Of a stretch of 64,000 nt of DNA, positions 16,152 through 24,539 are shown in pieces. Every line of letters begins with the position of its first letter. Position 1 is the stretch's first letter. This stretch comes from Arenimonas maotaiensis (GTDB lineage: Bacteria; Pseudomonadota; Gammaproteobacteria; Xanthomonadales; Xanthomonadaceae): positions 62,001 through 126,000 of the forward strand of contig NZ_BMFO01000004.1 in the NCBI RefSeq assembly GCF_014638745.1, read 5' to 3'. The notes below the pieces were generated by a model that searched no databases, was not told where the DNA came from, and was given only the letters and a program-made list of their open reading frames with translations. The translations under genes and the position numbers were made by a program.

Positions 16152-19100
16152 ATGTCGTCCGTTCCCTCCATGCCGTCCGGTCAACCGCTGCCCGAGAACG
16201 CGCCGCTGCGCTTCGTCACCGCCGCCTCGCTGTTCGACGGCCACGACGCCGCGATCAACATCATGCGCCGGCTGATCCAGGCCCAGGGCGCCGAGGTCAT
16301 CCACCTGGGGCACAACCGCTCGGTGGACGACGTGGTGCGCGCCGCGCTGCAGGAAGACGCCGACGGCATCGCGCTGTCGAGCTACCAGGGCGGCCACGTC
16401 GAATACTTCAAGTACGTCATCGACCGGCTGAAGGACGCCGGCGCTTCCCACATCCGCGTGTTCGGCGGCGGTGGCGGCACCATCACCCCGGATGAAATTG
16501 CCGAGCTGCAGGCCTACGGCGTGGAGCGCATCTACCACCCGAACGACGGCATGCAGATGGGCCTGGTGGCAATGATCGAGGACCTGGTGTCGCGCACCGC
16601 CGCGGCCCGCGCCGCGCGCGCGGATTCGGCCGGCGAGGGCGAGGTGGCGCTCGGTAAGCTGCTGACCGCCATCGAGCAGGAGCGCTTCGCCGAGCACGAG
16701 CTGCAGGCCCTGCGTCGGCAGTGGCAGCTGGCCGGCGCGCGCACCCCGGTGCTGGGCCTGACCGGCACCGGCGGCGCCGGCAAGAGCTCGGTCACCGACG
16801 AGCTGCTGAACCGCTTCCTGCAGCATTTCCCGGAGATGCGCATCGCGGTGATCTCGGTCGATCCGACCCGCCGCCGCAGCGGCGGCGCATTGCTGGGCGA
16901 CCGCATCCGGATGAACACCCTGCGTTCGCCGAACGTGTTCATGCGCTCGATGGCGACCCGCCGCCAGCACATGGCCACCAACGCCGTGCTGAAGGACTGC
17001 ATCGCCTGCCTGAAGGCGCAGGACGCCGACCTGGTGATCGTGGAGACCGCCGGCATCGGCCAGAGCGATTCCGAGATCGTCGACCTGGTCGACTTCCCGG
17101 TGTACGTGATGACCTCCGATTTCGGCGCGCCCAGCCAGCTGGAGAAGATCGACATGCTCGACTTCGCCGAGCTGGTGGTGCTCAACAAGTTCGACCGCCG
17201 CGGCGCCGAAGACGCCCTGCGCGACGTGCGCAAGCAGTGGAAGCGCAACCGCGTGGCGTTCCAGCTGGCCGACGAGGAGGTGCCGGTGTATCCGACCATC
17301 GCCTCGCAGTTCAACGACCCCGGCGTGAGCTGGATGTTCGCCAATCTGTGCCGGCTGCTGAAGGCCAAGCTGGCGCCGGCTTCCGCGCGCTGCGATTTCG
17401 CGCCGACGGTGGACACCGCGCTGAAGGAACCGCGCGCCACCGTGCTGATTCCCGGCAACCGCACGCGCTATCTGTCCGAGATCGCCGAGCAGGGCCGTGG
17501 CGTCAACCGCTCCATCGGGCACCAGGCGGCGCAGGCCGATCTGGCGCAATCGTACTGGCAGGCCCTGCAGGCCATCGGCGACGGCAAACTGCCGCCGGCG
17601 CTGGCGCTGTATGAGTTGGCCGACCTGCAAGCCGGCGGCGACGACGCCGACGGCTCGATGCGGCTGCTGCGCCAGCGCTACAACGAGGCGGTCAAGGCGC
17701 TGTCGGCCGAGTCGGTGAACCTGCTGCGCGAGTGGCCGGCGCGGCTGAAGTCGGTGACCGACGACTTCAACGAATACCGCGTGCGCGACAAGCTGATCCG
17801 GGTCGACAACTACCGCGAATCGCTGTCGCACCAGCGCATCCCGAAGATCGCCGCGCCGAAGTTCACCGGCTGGGGCGAACTGCTCACGTTCCTGTCCAAG
17901 GAAAACCTGCCGGGCCATTATCCGTACACCGGCGGCGTGTACCCGTACCGCCGCAGCGGCGAGGACCCGATCCGCATGTTCGCCGGCGAAGGCACGCCCG
18001 AGCGCACCAACCGCCGCTTCCATTACCTCTCGCTCGGCCAGCCGGCCATCCGCCTGTCGACCGCGTTCGACTCGGTGACCCTGTATGGCGAAGACCCGGC
18101 CACGCGCCCGGACATCTACGGCAAGATCGGCAACTCCGGCGTGTCCATCGCCACGCTGGACGACATGAAGAAGCTGTATTCCGGCTTCGACCTGTGCGCG
18201 CCGAACACCAGCGTCAGCATGACCATCAACGGGCCCGCTCCGATGATTCTGGCCATGTTCATGAACACCGCGGTGGACCAGCAGGTGGAGAAATACCTGC
18301 GCGCCGACGAAGGCCGCTGGGCGGCGGCGCAAAAGAAGATCGCCGCGCTGTTCCCGAACGGTGAGCAACCGCGCTACTTGGGCGAACTGCCCGAGGGCAA
18401 CGACGGCCTGGGCCTGGCATTGCTGGGCCTGACCGGCGATCAGCTGCTGGACTTTGATACCTACGCCCGCATCCGCACCGAAACCCTGGCCAGCGTGCGC
18501 GGTACGGTGCAGGCCGACATCCTGAAGGAAGACCAAGCGCAGAACACCTGCATCTTCAGCACCGAGTTCGCGCTGCGCATGATGGGCGACATCCAGCAGT
18601 TCTTCGTGGAGAACAAGGTCCGCAACTTCTATTCGGTGTCGATCTCCGGCTACCACATCGCCGAAGCCGGCGCCAACCCGATCTCGCAGCTGGCGTTTAC
18701 CCTAAGCAACGGCTTCACCATCGTGGAGTACTACCTGGCGCGCGGCATGAAGATCGACGACTTCGCGCCGAACCTGAGCTTCTTCTTCAGCAACGGCATG
18801 GACCCGGAATACACCGTGATAGGCCGGGTGGCGCGCCGCATCTGGGCGCGCGCCATGCGCGAGCGCTACGGCGCCAACGAGCGCAGCCAGATGATGAAGT
18901 ACCACATCCAGACCTCCGGCCGCTCGCTGCACGCGCAGGAGATCCAGTTCAACGACATCCGCACCACGCTGCAGGCGCTGTACGCGCTGTTCGACAACTG
19001 CAACAGCCTGCACACCAACGCCTTCGACGAGGCCATCACCACCCCGACCGAGGATTCGGTGCGGCGCGCGGTGGCCATCCAGATGATCATCAACAAGGAA

Positions 19101-19601
19101 CTGGGCCTGAACTTCAACGAGAACCCCTGGCAGGGCAGCTTCATTGTGGACCAGCTGACCGACCTGGTGGAGGAGGCCGTCTATAAGGAGTTCGACGCGC
19201 TAAGCGAGCGCGGCGGCGTGCTGGGCGCGATGGACACCATGTACCAGCGCGGCAAGATCCAGGAGGAGTCGCTGTACTACGAGCACAAGAAGCACGACGG
19301 CAGCCTGCCGCTGGTGGGCGTGAACACCTTCCTGCCGAAGGACGGCGGCACCGACGGCATCGGCAAGCTGGAGCTTATCCGCTCCACCGAAGACGAGAAG
19401 CGCCAGCAGATTAGCCAGGTGGCGGCGTTCCAGCGCCTGCGCAACCCGCTTGCGGCCGACGGCCTGAAGCCGCTGCAGGCCATTGCCCGCGAACGCCGCA
19501 ACATCTTCGCCGGCTTGCTGGATGCTGTGAAAACGCATAGTCTGGGTCAAATTTCCCATGCGCTGTATGACGTGGGTGGGGAATACCGGCGGAATATGTA
19601 A
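16152..19601 (+). CDS. icmF: fused isobutyryl-CoA mutase with G-protein chaperone
   Basis: 1149 residues in the IcmF order: N-terminal B12-binding domain (DGHDAA with His31 as cobalt ligand, GGGGGTI near 112), MeaB/MeaI-type GTPase (G1 GTGGAGKS at 205-212, NKFD for guanine), then the TIM-barrel mutase domain with RRFHYLSLG and IQTSGRSLHAQE. The Phe in RRFHYLS marks isobutyryl/pivalyl-type rather than methylmalonyl-CoA mutases. It interconverts isobutyryl-CoA and n-butyryl-CoA with adenosylcobalamin, and the fused GTPase gates cofactor loading. It fits the valine/leucine region. The foreign gene block starts within about 45 bp of its stop codon. Confidence 0.95.
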   Translation: MSSVPSMPSGQPLPENAPLRFVTAASLFDGHDAAINIMRRLIQAQGAEVIHLGHNRSVDDVVRAALQEDADGIALSSYQGGHVEYFKYVIDRLKDAGASHIRVFGGGGGTITPDEIAELQAYGVERIYHPNDGMQMGLVAMIEDLVSRTAAARAARADSAGEGEVALGKLLTAIEQERFAEHELQALRRQWQLAGARTPVLGLTGTGGAGKSSVTDELLNRFLQHFPEMRIAVISVDPTRRRSGGALLGDRIRMNTLRSPNVFMRSMATRRQHMATNAVLKDCIACLKAQDADLVIVETAGIGQSDSEIVDLVDFPVYVMTSDFGAPSQLEKIDMLDFAELVVLNKFDRRGAEDALRDVRKQWKRNRVAFQLADEEVPVYPTIASQFNDPGVSWMFANLCRLLKAKLAPASARCDFAPTVDTALKEPRATVLIPGNRTRYLSEIAEQGRGVNRSIGHQAAQADLAQSYWQALQAIGDGKLPPALALYELADLQAGGDDADGSMRLLRQRYNEAVKALSAESVNLLREWPARLKSVTDDFNEYRVRDKLIRVDNYRESLSHQRIPKIAAPKFTGWGELLTFLSKENLPGHYPYTGGVYPYRRSGEDPIRMFAGEGTPERTNRRFHYLSLGQPAIRLSTAFDSVTLYGEDPATRPDIYGKIGNSGVSIATLDDMKKLYSGFDLCAPNTSVSMTINGPAPMILAMFMNTAVDQQVEKYLRADEGRWAAAQKKIAALFPNGEQPRYLGELPEGNDGLGLALLGLTGDQLLDFDTYARIRTETLASVRGTVQADILKEDQAQNTCIFSTEFALRMMGDIQQFFVENKVRNFYSVSISGYHIAEAGANPISQLAFTLSNGFTIVEYYLARGMKIDDFAPNLSFFFSNGMDPEYTVIGRVARRIWARAMRERYGANERSQMMKYHIQTSGRSLHAQEIQFNDIRTTLQALYALFDNCNSLHTNAFDEAITTPTEDSVRRAVAIQMIINKELGLNFNENPWQGSFIVDQLTDLVEEAVYKEFDALSERGGVLGAMDTMYQRGKIQEESLYYEHKKHDGSLPLVGVNTFLPKDGGTDGIGKLELIRSTEDEKRQQISQVAAFQRLRNPLAADGLKPLQAIARERRNIFAGLLDAVKTHSLGQISHALYDVGGEYRRNM

Positions 19602-19646
19602 GAATAACCCTTGCTGATAATCACAAGAAACATTTCAAGGCTTTGT

Positions 19647-20486
19647 GTGCACTCATCTGACTCCTATTTTCACTGTAGAGAAAATAAGATAAATGCTGGC
19701 CCGTTTTTAAAGTGGGCCGGAGGAAAGCGATGGTTAGTAGGTGAACAAGATGACTGGTTGCCATCTAGGTTTAATCGCTATTTTGAACCGTTTCTAGGTG
19801 GAGGGTCTGTTTTTTTTGCGGTACAGCCTTTGCGTGCGTTTCTTTCTGATTCGAATAAAGAATTGATTGAAACATACGAGGCTATAAGGGATTGTCCTTC
19901 TGAAGTATGGAAGGAGCTGATCAAGCTTGGCCAGAATCATTCTGCCGAGCATTTTTATTCTGTACGTTCAAGGTCTCCTGGCAGTCTAATAGCTAGAGCG
20001 GCTAGATTTCTATATCTAAACCGTACATGTTGGAATGGATTGTACAGAGTAAATTCTCAAGGCCAATTTAATGTTCCTATAGGAAGCAAGACGTCAGTCG
20101 TGCTAGCCGGAGATGATTTCGAGGCTGTTTCTAGTTTGCTTAAGTCAGCAAGGCTAAGCTGCCGAGATTTTTCAAACGCCATCAGTTTTTCTCGGTCCGG
20201 AGATTTTGTTTACTGTGACCCCCCTTATACGGTTAAGCATGAAAATAATGGCTTTGTTAAATATAACGAAAAAATTTTTACTTGGAGTGATCAGGAGAGG
20301 CTTGCATCTTCATTAGATCGAGCAGATAAGCGTGGTGTACTATTTGCAGTATCAAATGCTAAGCATAAGAGCATCATTGATTTGTATGCCAGATATAAGA
20401 TTAGAGAGGTTAATCGGGCTTCTATAATTTCTGGCCAGGCAAAAGGCCGTGGAACTTATCCGGAAGTGCTTATTACGAATTACTGA
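19647..20486 (+). CDS. Dam-like (D12 class) DNA adenine-N6 methyltransferase
   Basis: 279 residues from the GTG at 19647. D12 signatures in order: FLKWAGGK (about 20-27) for S-adenosylmethionine binding, FEPFLGGGS (46-54), LSDSN (66-70), the family-typical NRTCWNGLYR (125-134), and the catalytic DPPY (191-194). Predicted target is adenine N6, perhaps in a GATC-like site. No ATG is available. GTG 19647 has AAGG six bases upstream and follows a GATAAT -10-like element at 19616-19621; a TTG at 19611 would add 12 residues. First gene of the AT-rich operon. No restriction enzyme gene adjoins, so it is either an orphan or the modification arm of an unusual system. Confidence 0.88.
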   Translation: MHSSDSYFHCRENKINAGPFLKWAGGKRWLVGEQDDWLPSRFNRYFEPFLGGGSVFFAVQPLRAFLSDSNKELIETYEAIRDCPSEVWKELIKLGQNHSAEHFYSVRSRSPGSLIARAARFLYLNRTCWNGLYRVNSQGQFNVPIGSKTSVVLAGDDFEAVSSLLKSARLSCRDFSNAISFSRSGDFVYCDPPYTVKHENNGFVKYNEKIFTWSDQERLASSLDRADKRGVLFAVSNAKHKSIIDLYARYKIREVNRASIISGQAKGRGTYPEVLITNY

Positions 20487-20492
20487 GGTTTT

Positions 20493-21209
20493 ATGCGCCA
20501 AAAAAAGTTTTGCCAATTGTTGGGGGAGGCGATTGTGCGATTAGAAAATTTAAGGCTTAGATTGTTAGATATAAAATTTAAGCTTCCTGGGGCTCCTGCC
20601 TTTTTAATGACTAATGCTCCTCAGAGAAAAGAGGCTTTCATTAGATTTATTTTCGTTGTCTTGTTTTCTATTAGTCCATTTGTTTTGATTGTCGCATTAG
20701 ATTTTATTTCGATGGACAAGCAGGGTATATGGTATTCAGTTTCAAAATATACTGATGCAGGGCAAATTTATTTTTTAATTGGCGCAATCCTGGGCGCTGC
20801 TTTTATTTTAGTCAGAGATAATTTTCGTGAAGATCATCGTCGTGTTAATTCTAATTCGCTAACAAATGGCGAAATTAGAATGAGGACTGAACGAACATGG
20901 TTCTCTTTGTATTTATATGTGGTGCCTGTTGTTTCTGCAATCATTTTGTGTGTATACCACCTAAAGCAGACAAAGAATGTTGATCTTATATATTGGTCTT
21001 CGTCAATTATTTACGTTATTTCACTATATGTTTGGTTCGTAGATATCTTATATTCCCGAATAGGAATAGATGAGGTATCAGAGGACGGTGATAGTTCTCA
21101 AGAAAATGAATCTTTAGAAGGCAGTTCAGGTCATTCTTCAGATCAGAATGAAATGATTTCAAAAATTTCTAGTTCATTGTCTGCTATGAATGACGGGGGT
21201 GATTTATGA
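20493..21209 (+). CDS. four-helix membrane protein of unknown family
   Basis: 238 residues. Predicted helices at about 49-70, 91-107, 136-156 and 164-187 as two hairpins; the basic segment RDNFREDHRR after helix 2 places N-terminus, middle loop and C-terminus in the cytoplasm. The first 48 residues are amphipathic and basic. The last 50 are Ser/Glu/Asp-rich and likely disordered. I do not recognise a family. The ATG follows the methyltransferase stop by 6 bp with a GAGG ribosome site, and its stop overlaps the DGQHR gene. The layout recalls membrane components of phage defence systems (S-4TM, SLATT, KwaA), but no homology is claimed. Confidence 0.85.
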   Translation: MRQKKFCQLLGEAIVRLENLRLRLLDIKFKLPGAPAFLMTNAPQRKEAFIRFIFVVLFSISPFVLIVALDFISMDKQGIWYSVSKYTDAGQIYFLIGAILGAAFILVRDNFREDHRRVNSNSLTNGEIRMRTERTWFSLYLYVVPVVSAIILCVYHLKQTKNVDLIYWSSSIIYVISLYVWFVDILYSRIGIDEVSEDGDSSQENESLEGSSGHSSDQNEMISKISSSLSAMNDGGDL

Positions 21210-22402
21210 GTTCTATTTCAGTTCCGGCTTTGAAGGTAAGGCAGCCGATCGGCGAGTTTTTTGTATGTTCATTTTCTGCTAGGGATTTAATAAAAATATC
21301 CTGGGTGGATGTAAGAAAAATTTCGAGTGAAGCGGGGGAAATCGATGATTATCTCGGAATACAAAGAAAAATATCTGAGTCGAGAGTTAAGCAAATTAGG
21401 CGGTATGTAAAAACTCTTGACGCTACATTTCCAACATCAATCATTGTTGCCATACCGGGCAGGTGCGCAAGATGGAATGAGGAAAAGCGTGAATTATCTA
21501 TATTTGAGTACAAGAATTCAGATGATCCTAGTCAAAATGTAAATTTTGATAGAATTGCGAAAATTTTAGATGGACAGCACAGGCTTAGAGGGCTGGCGCA
21601 ACCGGATGGCGATCAGTTTTCTTTTGATTTGCCTGATGATGTTCCTTTTGAGCTGAATGTGGTTGTTTTTGTTGAGGCCGACATAGCTCAACAGGCTACG
21701 ATATTTTCCACCGTTAACTTGGCGCAAACAAAAGTTAACAAAAGCTTAGTTTATGATCTTTTTTCTCTCGCTAAGAGCAGGTCTCCGCAAAAGTCGGCAC
21801 ATGCAATTGCAGTTGCTCTAGATAAAGAGTCTGGTAGTCCTTTTTATAAATCTTTAAAGCGCCTTGGTGTGGCTACTCCTGGGCGTGGAGAGTTCGATGA
21901 GTATCTCACGCAATCCACATTTGTGGAGGCGCTGCTCCATCATATAACTCCGAATGCAGTAAATGATCGGGATTTCTTTTTGCGGAGCCTTAGCGGTCGA
22001 CTGAAATATCCAAGTCAAGAAGAGCTTGAGCGATACGTTTTTCGGGGGCTTTTTGCTGAAGAAAAAGAGGGCGAAATTGCTAAAATATTGTGGGCGTACT
22101 TTGATGCAGTTCGAACTGTTTGGCCGAATTCTTGGAGCTCTAATGAGCGCGGAAATATTATTCGCCGAACAAATGGATTTAGAGCGTTTATGGCTGTTTT
22201 TGCTGAAATATACAAAAAAGTTCTTTCTGGAGAAAAAATTGGATCATTTGTGCACGCTCGTGAATATATCCCAATTCTTAAAAGTGTAAACATCAAAGAT
22301 GGAGGTTTTACTGCTGACGCGTTCCCGCCTGGTTCAAGCGGTGAGTCTGCTTTAAAAAGAGAGCTTAGAAGTGCAATTAATGGCTATATAGGTAAAACAT
22401 AA
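21206..22402 (+). CDS. DGQHR-domain protein (DndB/ParB-Srx-like)
   Basis: 398 residues. The signature ILDGQHRLRGL has DGQHR at 122-126, preceded by the usual RKISESRVKQIRRYV helix (54-68) and a FPTSIIVAI strand (75-83). DGQHR proteins include DndB of the phosphorothioate system and the DpdB component of 7-deazaguanine DNA modification, and share the ParB/sulfiredoxin fold, members of which bind DNA, hydrolyse nucleotides or cut DNA. The C-terminal half (about 190-398) is helical and not recognised. No dndCDE, dpd or tgt-like genes are nearby. Coupled by ATGA to the membrane protein. A nuclease, regulator or DNA-modification sensor are all possible. Confidence 0.87.
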   Translation: MSSISVPALKVRQPIGEFFVCSFSARDLIKISWVDVRKISSEAGEIDDYLGIQRKISESRVKQIRRYVKTLDATFPTSIIVAIPGRCARWNEEKRELSIFEYKNSDDPSQNVNFDRIAKILDGQHRLRGLAQPDGDQFSFDLPDDVPFELNVVVFVEADIAQQATIFSTVNLAQTKVNKSLVYDLFSLAKSRSPQKSAHAIAVALDKESGSPFYKSLKRLGVATPGRGEFDEYLTQSTFVEALLHHITPNAVNDRDFFLRSLSGRLKYPSQEELERYVFRGLFAEEKEGEIAKILWAYFDAVRTVWPNSWSSNERGNIIRRTNGFRAFMAVFAEIYKKVLSGEKIGSFVHAREYIPILKSVNIKDGGFTADAFPPGSSGESALKRELRSAINGYIGKT

Positions 22403-22419
22403 AATTTAGATATAAATAT

Positions 22420-23307
22420 ATGCCTTATCTCCAAAAAATTTCTTTTGATTTCGCTGCTTGGTTGACCTCGCGCGTTAAGCTACGTAGCTACGCCGACGAT
22501 GTACTGACCCGCATCGACGCCCTGCGTGCGCGTTTCGATGTGGAACAATACGGCCAGGTGGAATACCAAGGCGTGGCGCATCCGCTGTTCGCGGTGCGCA
22601 GCCGGAACTGGAACGACGCTTTGCCCGTGGTGCTGGTGACCGGCGGCGTACACGGCTACGAAACCAGCGGCGTGCACGGCGCGCTGATGTTCCTGGAGCA
22701 AAGCGCCGAGACCTATGCCGGTCGCGTGAACCTGCTGGTGGCGCCGTGCGTGAGCCCCTGGGCGTATGAACACATCCAGCGCTGGAACGCCGACGCCATC
22801 GACCCGAACCGCTCGTTCGTGGCAAACAGCCCGGCGCAGGAATCGGCCGCGCTGATGCGGCTGGTGGCGCCGTTGCAGGGCAGGGTGCTGCTGCACATCG
22901 ACCTGCACGAAACCACCGACTCGGACGAGACCGAATTCCGCCCGGCGCTGGCCGCGCGCGACGGCAAGCCGTTCGTGCCCGGCACCATCCCGGACGGCTT
23001 CTACCTGTGCGGCGACGAAAAGAACCCGCAGCTGGCGTTCCAGGCCGCGGTCAACGCCGCGGTGGCGAAGGTCACCCACATCGCCCCGAGCGATGACAAG
23101 GGCGAGATCATCGGATCAAAGGTGGTCGCCCCCGGCGTGATCCTGTACGACTACAAAGCCCTGGGCCTGTGCGCCGGCATGACCGACGCGCGCTTCACCA
23201 CCACCACCGAGGTCTACCCGGACAGCCCGCGCGCTACCCCGGCGCAATGCAACGCGGCCCAGGTGGCGGCCGTGTGCGCCGCCATCGACTACGCGCTGAC
23301 GCACTGA
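22420..23307 (+). CDS. M14-type zinc carboxypeptidase / succinylglutamate desuccinylase-like hydrolase
   Basis: 295 residues. Zinc ligands His78 and Glu81 (GGVHGYET) and His164 (HIDLHETT), with the substrate-contact DPNRSF near 130. Cytosolic, no signal peptide. Predicted to remove a C-terminal residue or deacylate a small molecule. From RSYADDVLTRIDALRARFD onward the sequence looks like native M14 proteins of this group. The first ~20 residues are encoded by AT-rich DNA continuous with the island, and the ATG lacks a ribosome site, so the original 5' end and promoter seem to have been replaced. Confidence 0.83.
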   Translation: MPYLQKISFDFAAWLTSRVKLRSYADDVLTRIDALRARFDVEQYGQVEYQGVAHPLFAVRSRNWNDALPVVLVTGGVHGYETSGVHGALMFLEQSAETYAGRVNLLVAPCVSPWAYEHIQRWNADAIDPNRSFVANSPAQESAALMRLVAPLQGRVLLHIDLHETTDSDETEFRPALAARDGKPFVPGTIPDGFYLCGDEKNPQLAFQAAVNAAVAKVTHIAPSDDKGEIIGSKVVAPGVILYDYKALGLCAGMTDARFTTTTEVYPDSPRATPAQCNAAQVAAVCAAIDYALTH

Positions 23308-23342
23308 GCCTGCGCCCGGCTTGAACCGGGCCGCGGCGGTGC

Positions 23343-23348
23343 TATCAT
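23343..23348 (+). promoter_or_regulatory. -10-like element before the lipoprotein hydrolase gene
   Basis: TATCAT, 58 bp ahead of the ATG; an AAGGTG ribosome site stands at 23395-23400. A GC-rich hairpin (23314-23331) without a T-run lies between it and the M14 stop. Confidence 0.3.
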
Positions 23349-23405
23349 CAGGGCATCGGGCGCGGGGGAACGCGCCCGGTTCCCGTTTCCGCCCAAGGTG
23401 ATCGC

Positions 23406-24539
23406 ATGCGACTGCGTCTGTGTCTGTTGGTGCTCGTTTCGATGATGGTCGGCTGTGCCACGGTGCCGCCGCCTCCGCCACCCCCGCCGCCGCCGCCTCC
23501 GATGGCGCCACCACCTCCACCGCCGCCGGCACCGAAAGCCGACTTCGTCAAAGTCCAGGTGTTTTACGCCACCAACCGCACGCCGGTGGCGGACTTCGCC
23601 AAACTGCCGCCGTCCGAGCGCTTCGGCGCCGAGGTGTCGAAGGCCATCACCTACGGCCAGGCGGTGGTCAGCATCCCGAAATCGCACGTGCCCGGCGAGT
23701 TGGAATCGCCGAAATGGTACCTGCTCGAATTCGACGAAGACCCCGCGCGCCATGTGGTGCTGGACGATGTGTTCCAGCTGCCGGTCAAGATGTACTTCTC
23801 GGCGCTCGCGCTGGACGTCCGGGAATCCAAGGGCGGCAACGCCTTCGTGTTCGTGCACGGCTACAACGTCAGCTTCGCCGACGCCGCCCGGCGCACCGCG
23901 CAGCTGGCCTACGACCTGAAGTTCGACGGCGCGCCGGTGTTCTACAGCTGGCCGTCGAAGGCCGCGCTGTCGGGCTATTTCAGCGACGAGAAGGCCATCG
24001 CCGCCTCGGTGCCGCAGATCGAGCACTTCCTGGCCGACATGGCCGACCGCTCCGGCGCCAGGAACCTGTACGTGATCGGCCACAGCATGGGCACCCGCGG
24101 CGTGACCCAGGCGCTGAAGAACCTGGTGGCCAAACGCCCCGAGCTGCGCGGCCGCTTCCGCGGCATCATCCTGGCCGCGCCCGACATCGACGCCAAGGTG
24201 TTCCGCGAACAGCTGGCGCCGGCCCTGCGCCAGGCCGGCCAGCGCGTCACCCTGTATTCTTCCTCGGAAGACCTGGCGCTGAAGGCCTCCAAGCAGGTCA
24301 ACGGCGGCCCGCGCGCCGGCGATTCCGGCGACGGCATCCTGCTGCTGCCGGGCATCGACACCGTCGACGTATCCGGCGTGGACGAAAGCATCCTGGCGCA
24401 TTCGTATTTCATGGAATCGCAGAAGGTGATGGAGGACATCCGGCAGATGCTGCGCGGCAACCTGCCGGCGGCCAAACGCACGCCGCTACAGCCGGTGCAG
24501 CTGCGCCGCGGCGTGTTCTGGAAGATCCTGCCGCCATGA
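23406..24539 (+). CDS. alpha/beta-hydrolase lipoprotein (DUF900-like) with polyproline linker
   Basis: 377 residues. Signal peptide with lipobox VGCA (Cys17), then a proline-rich linker (about 20-43) of two long proline runs, then a DUF900-like hydrolase: VFVHGYNVSF oxyanion strand and the nucleophile Ser227 in GHSMGTRG, with LAAPDIDA after it. Likely an envelope-anchored esterase, lipase or peptidase. The proline runs would need EF-P for translation. It overlaps the dimethylargininase gene by ATGA. Confidence 0.87.
   Translation: MRLRLCLLVLVSMMVGCATVPPPPPPPPPPPPMAPPPPPPPAPKADFVKVQVFYATNRTPVADFAKLPPSERFGAEVSKAITYGQAVVSIPKSHVPGELESPKWYLLEFDEDPARHVVLDDVFQLPVKMYFSALALDVRESKGGNAFVFVHGYNVSFADAARRTAQLAYDLKFDGAPVFYSWPSKAALSGYFSDEKAIAASVPQIEHFLADMADRSGARNLYVIGHSMGTRGVTQALKNLVAKRPELRGRFRGIILAAPDIDAKVFREQLAPALRQAGQRVTLYSSSEDLALKASKQVNGGPRAGDSGDGILLLPGIDTVDVSGVDESILAHSYFMESQKVMEDIRQMLRGNLPAAKRTPLQPVQLRRGVFWKILPP

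Larger units (their letters stand above)
19602..22470 (+). mobile_element. AT-rich horizontally acquired three-gene island
   Basis: Base composition falls abruptly after the icmF stop (about 40% G+C by eye, against about two thirds on both sides) and recovers inside the first 20 codons of the M14 gene at about 22,460-22,480. Codon use shifts to A/T third positions. The block contains only the methyltransferase, membrane protein and DGQHR protein, all in one direction with 6-bp spacing and a 4-bp overlap. No integrase, transposase, tRNA target or flanking direct repeat was seen, so the transfer mechanism is unknown; homologous exchange in a defence hotspot is a possibility. Confidence 0.8.

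Noticed and set aside
15978-18656. 892-codon open frame antisense to icmF
   Set aside because: High G+C keeps the opposite frame open; the translation is low-complexity His/Gln/Ala/Val with no domain, and icmF on the other strand is unambiguous.
19611-22402. Complete Dnd, Dpd or BREX system
   Set aside because: Only a DGQHR protein is shared; dndA/C/D/E, dpd genes, pglX/pglZ and brx genes are absent from the window.
19602-22419. Insertion sequence or prophage remnant as explanation of the AT-rich block
   Set aside because: No transposase, integrase, terminal inverted repeats or target-site duplication could be found by eye.
23314-23331. GC-rich 6-bp hairpin after the M14 gene as a terminator
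   Set aside because: No T-run follows on either strand, so intrinsic termination is unlikely.
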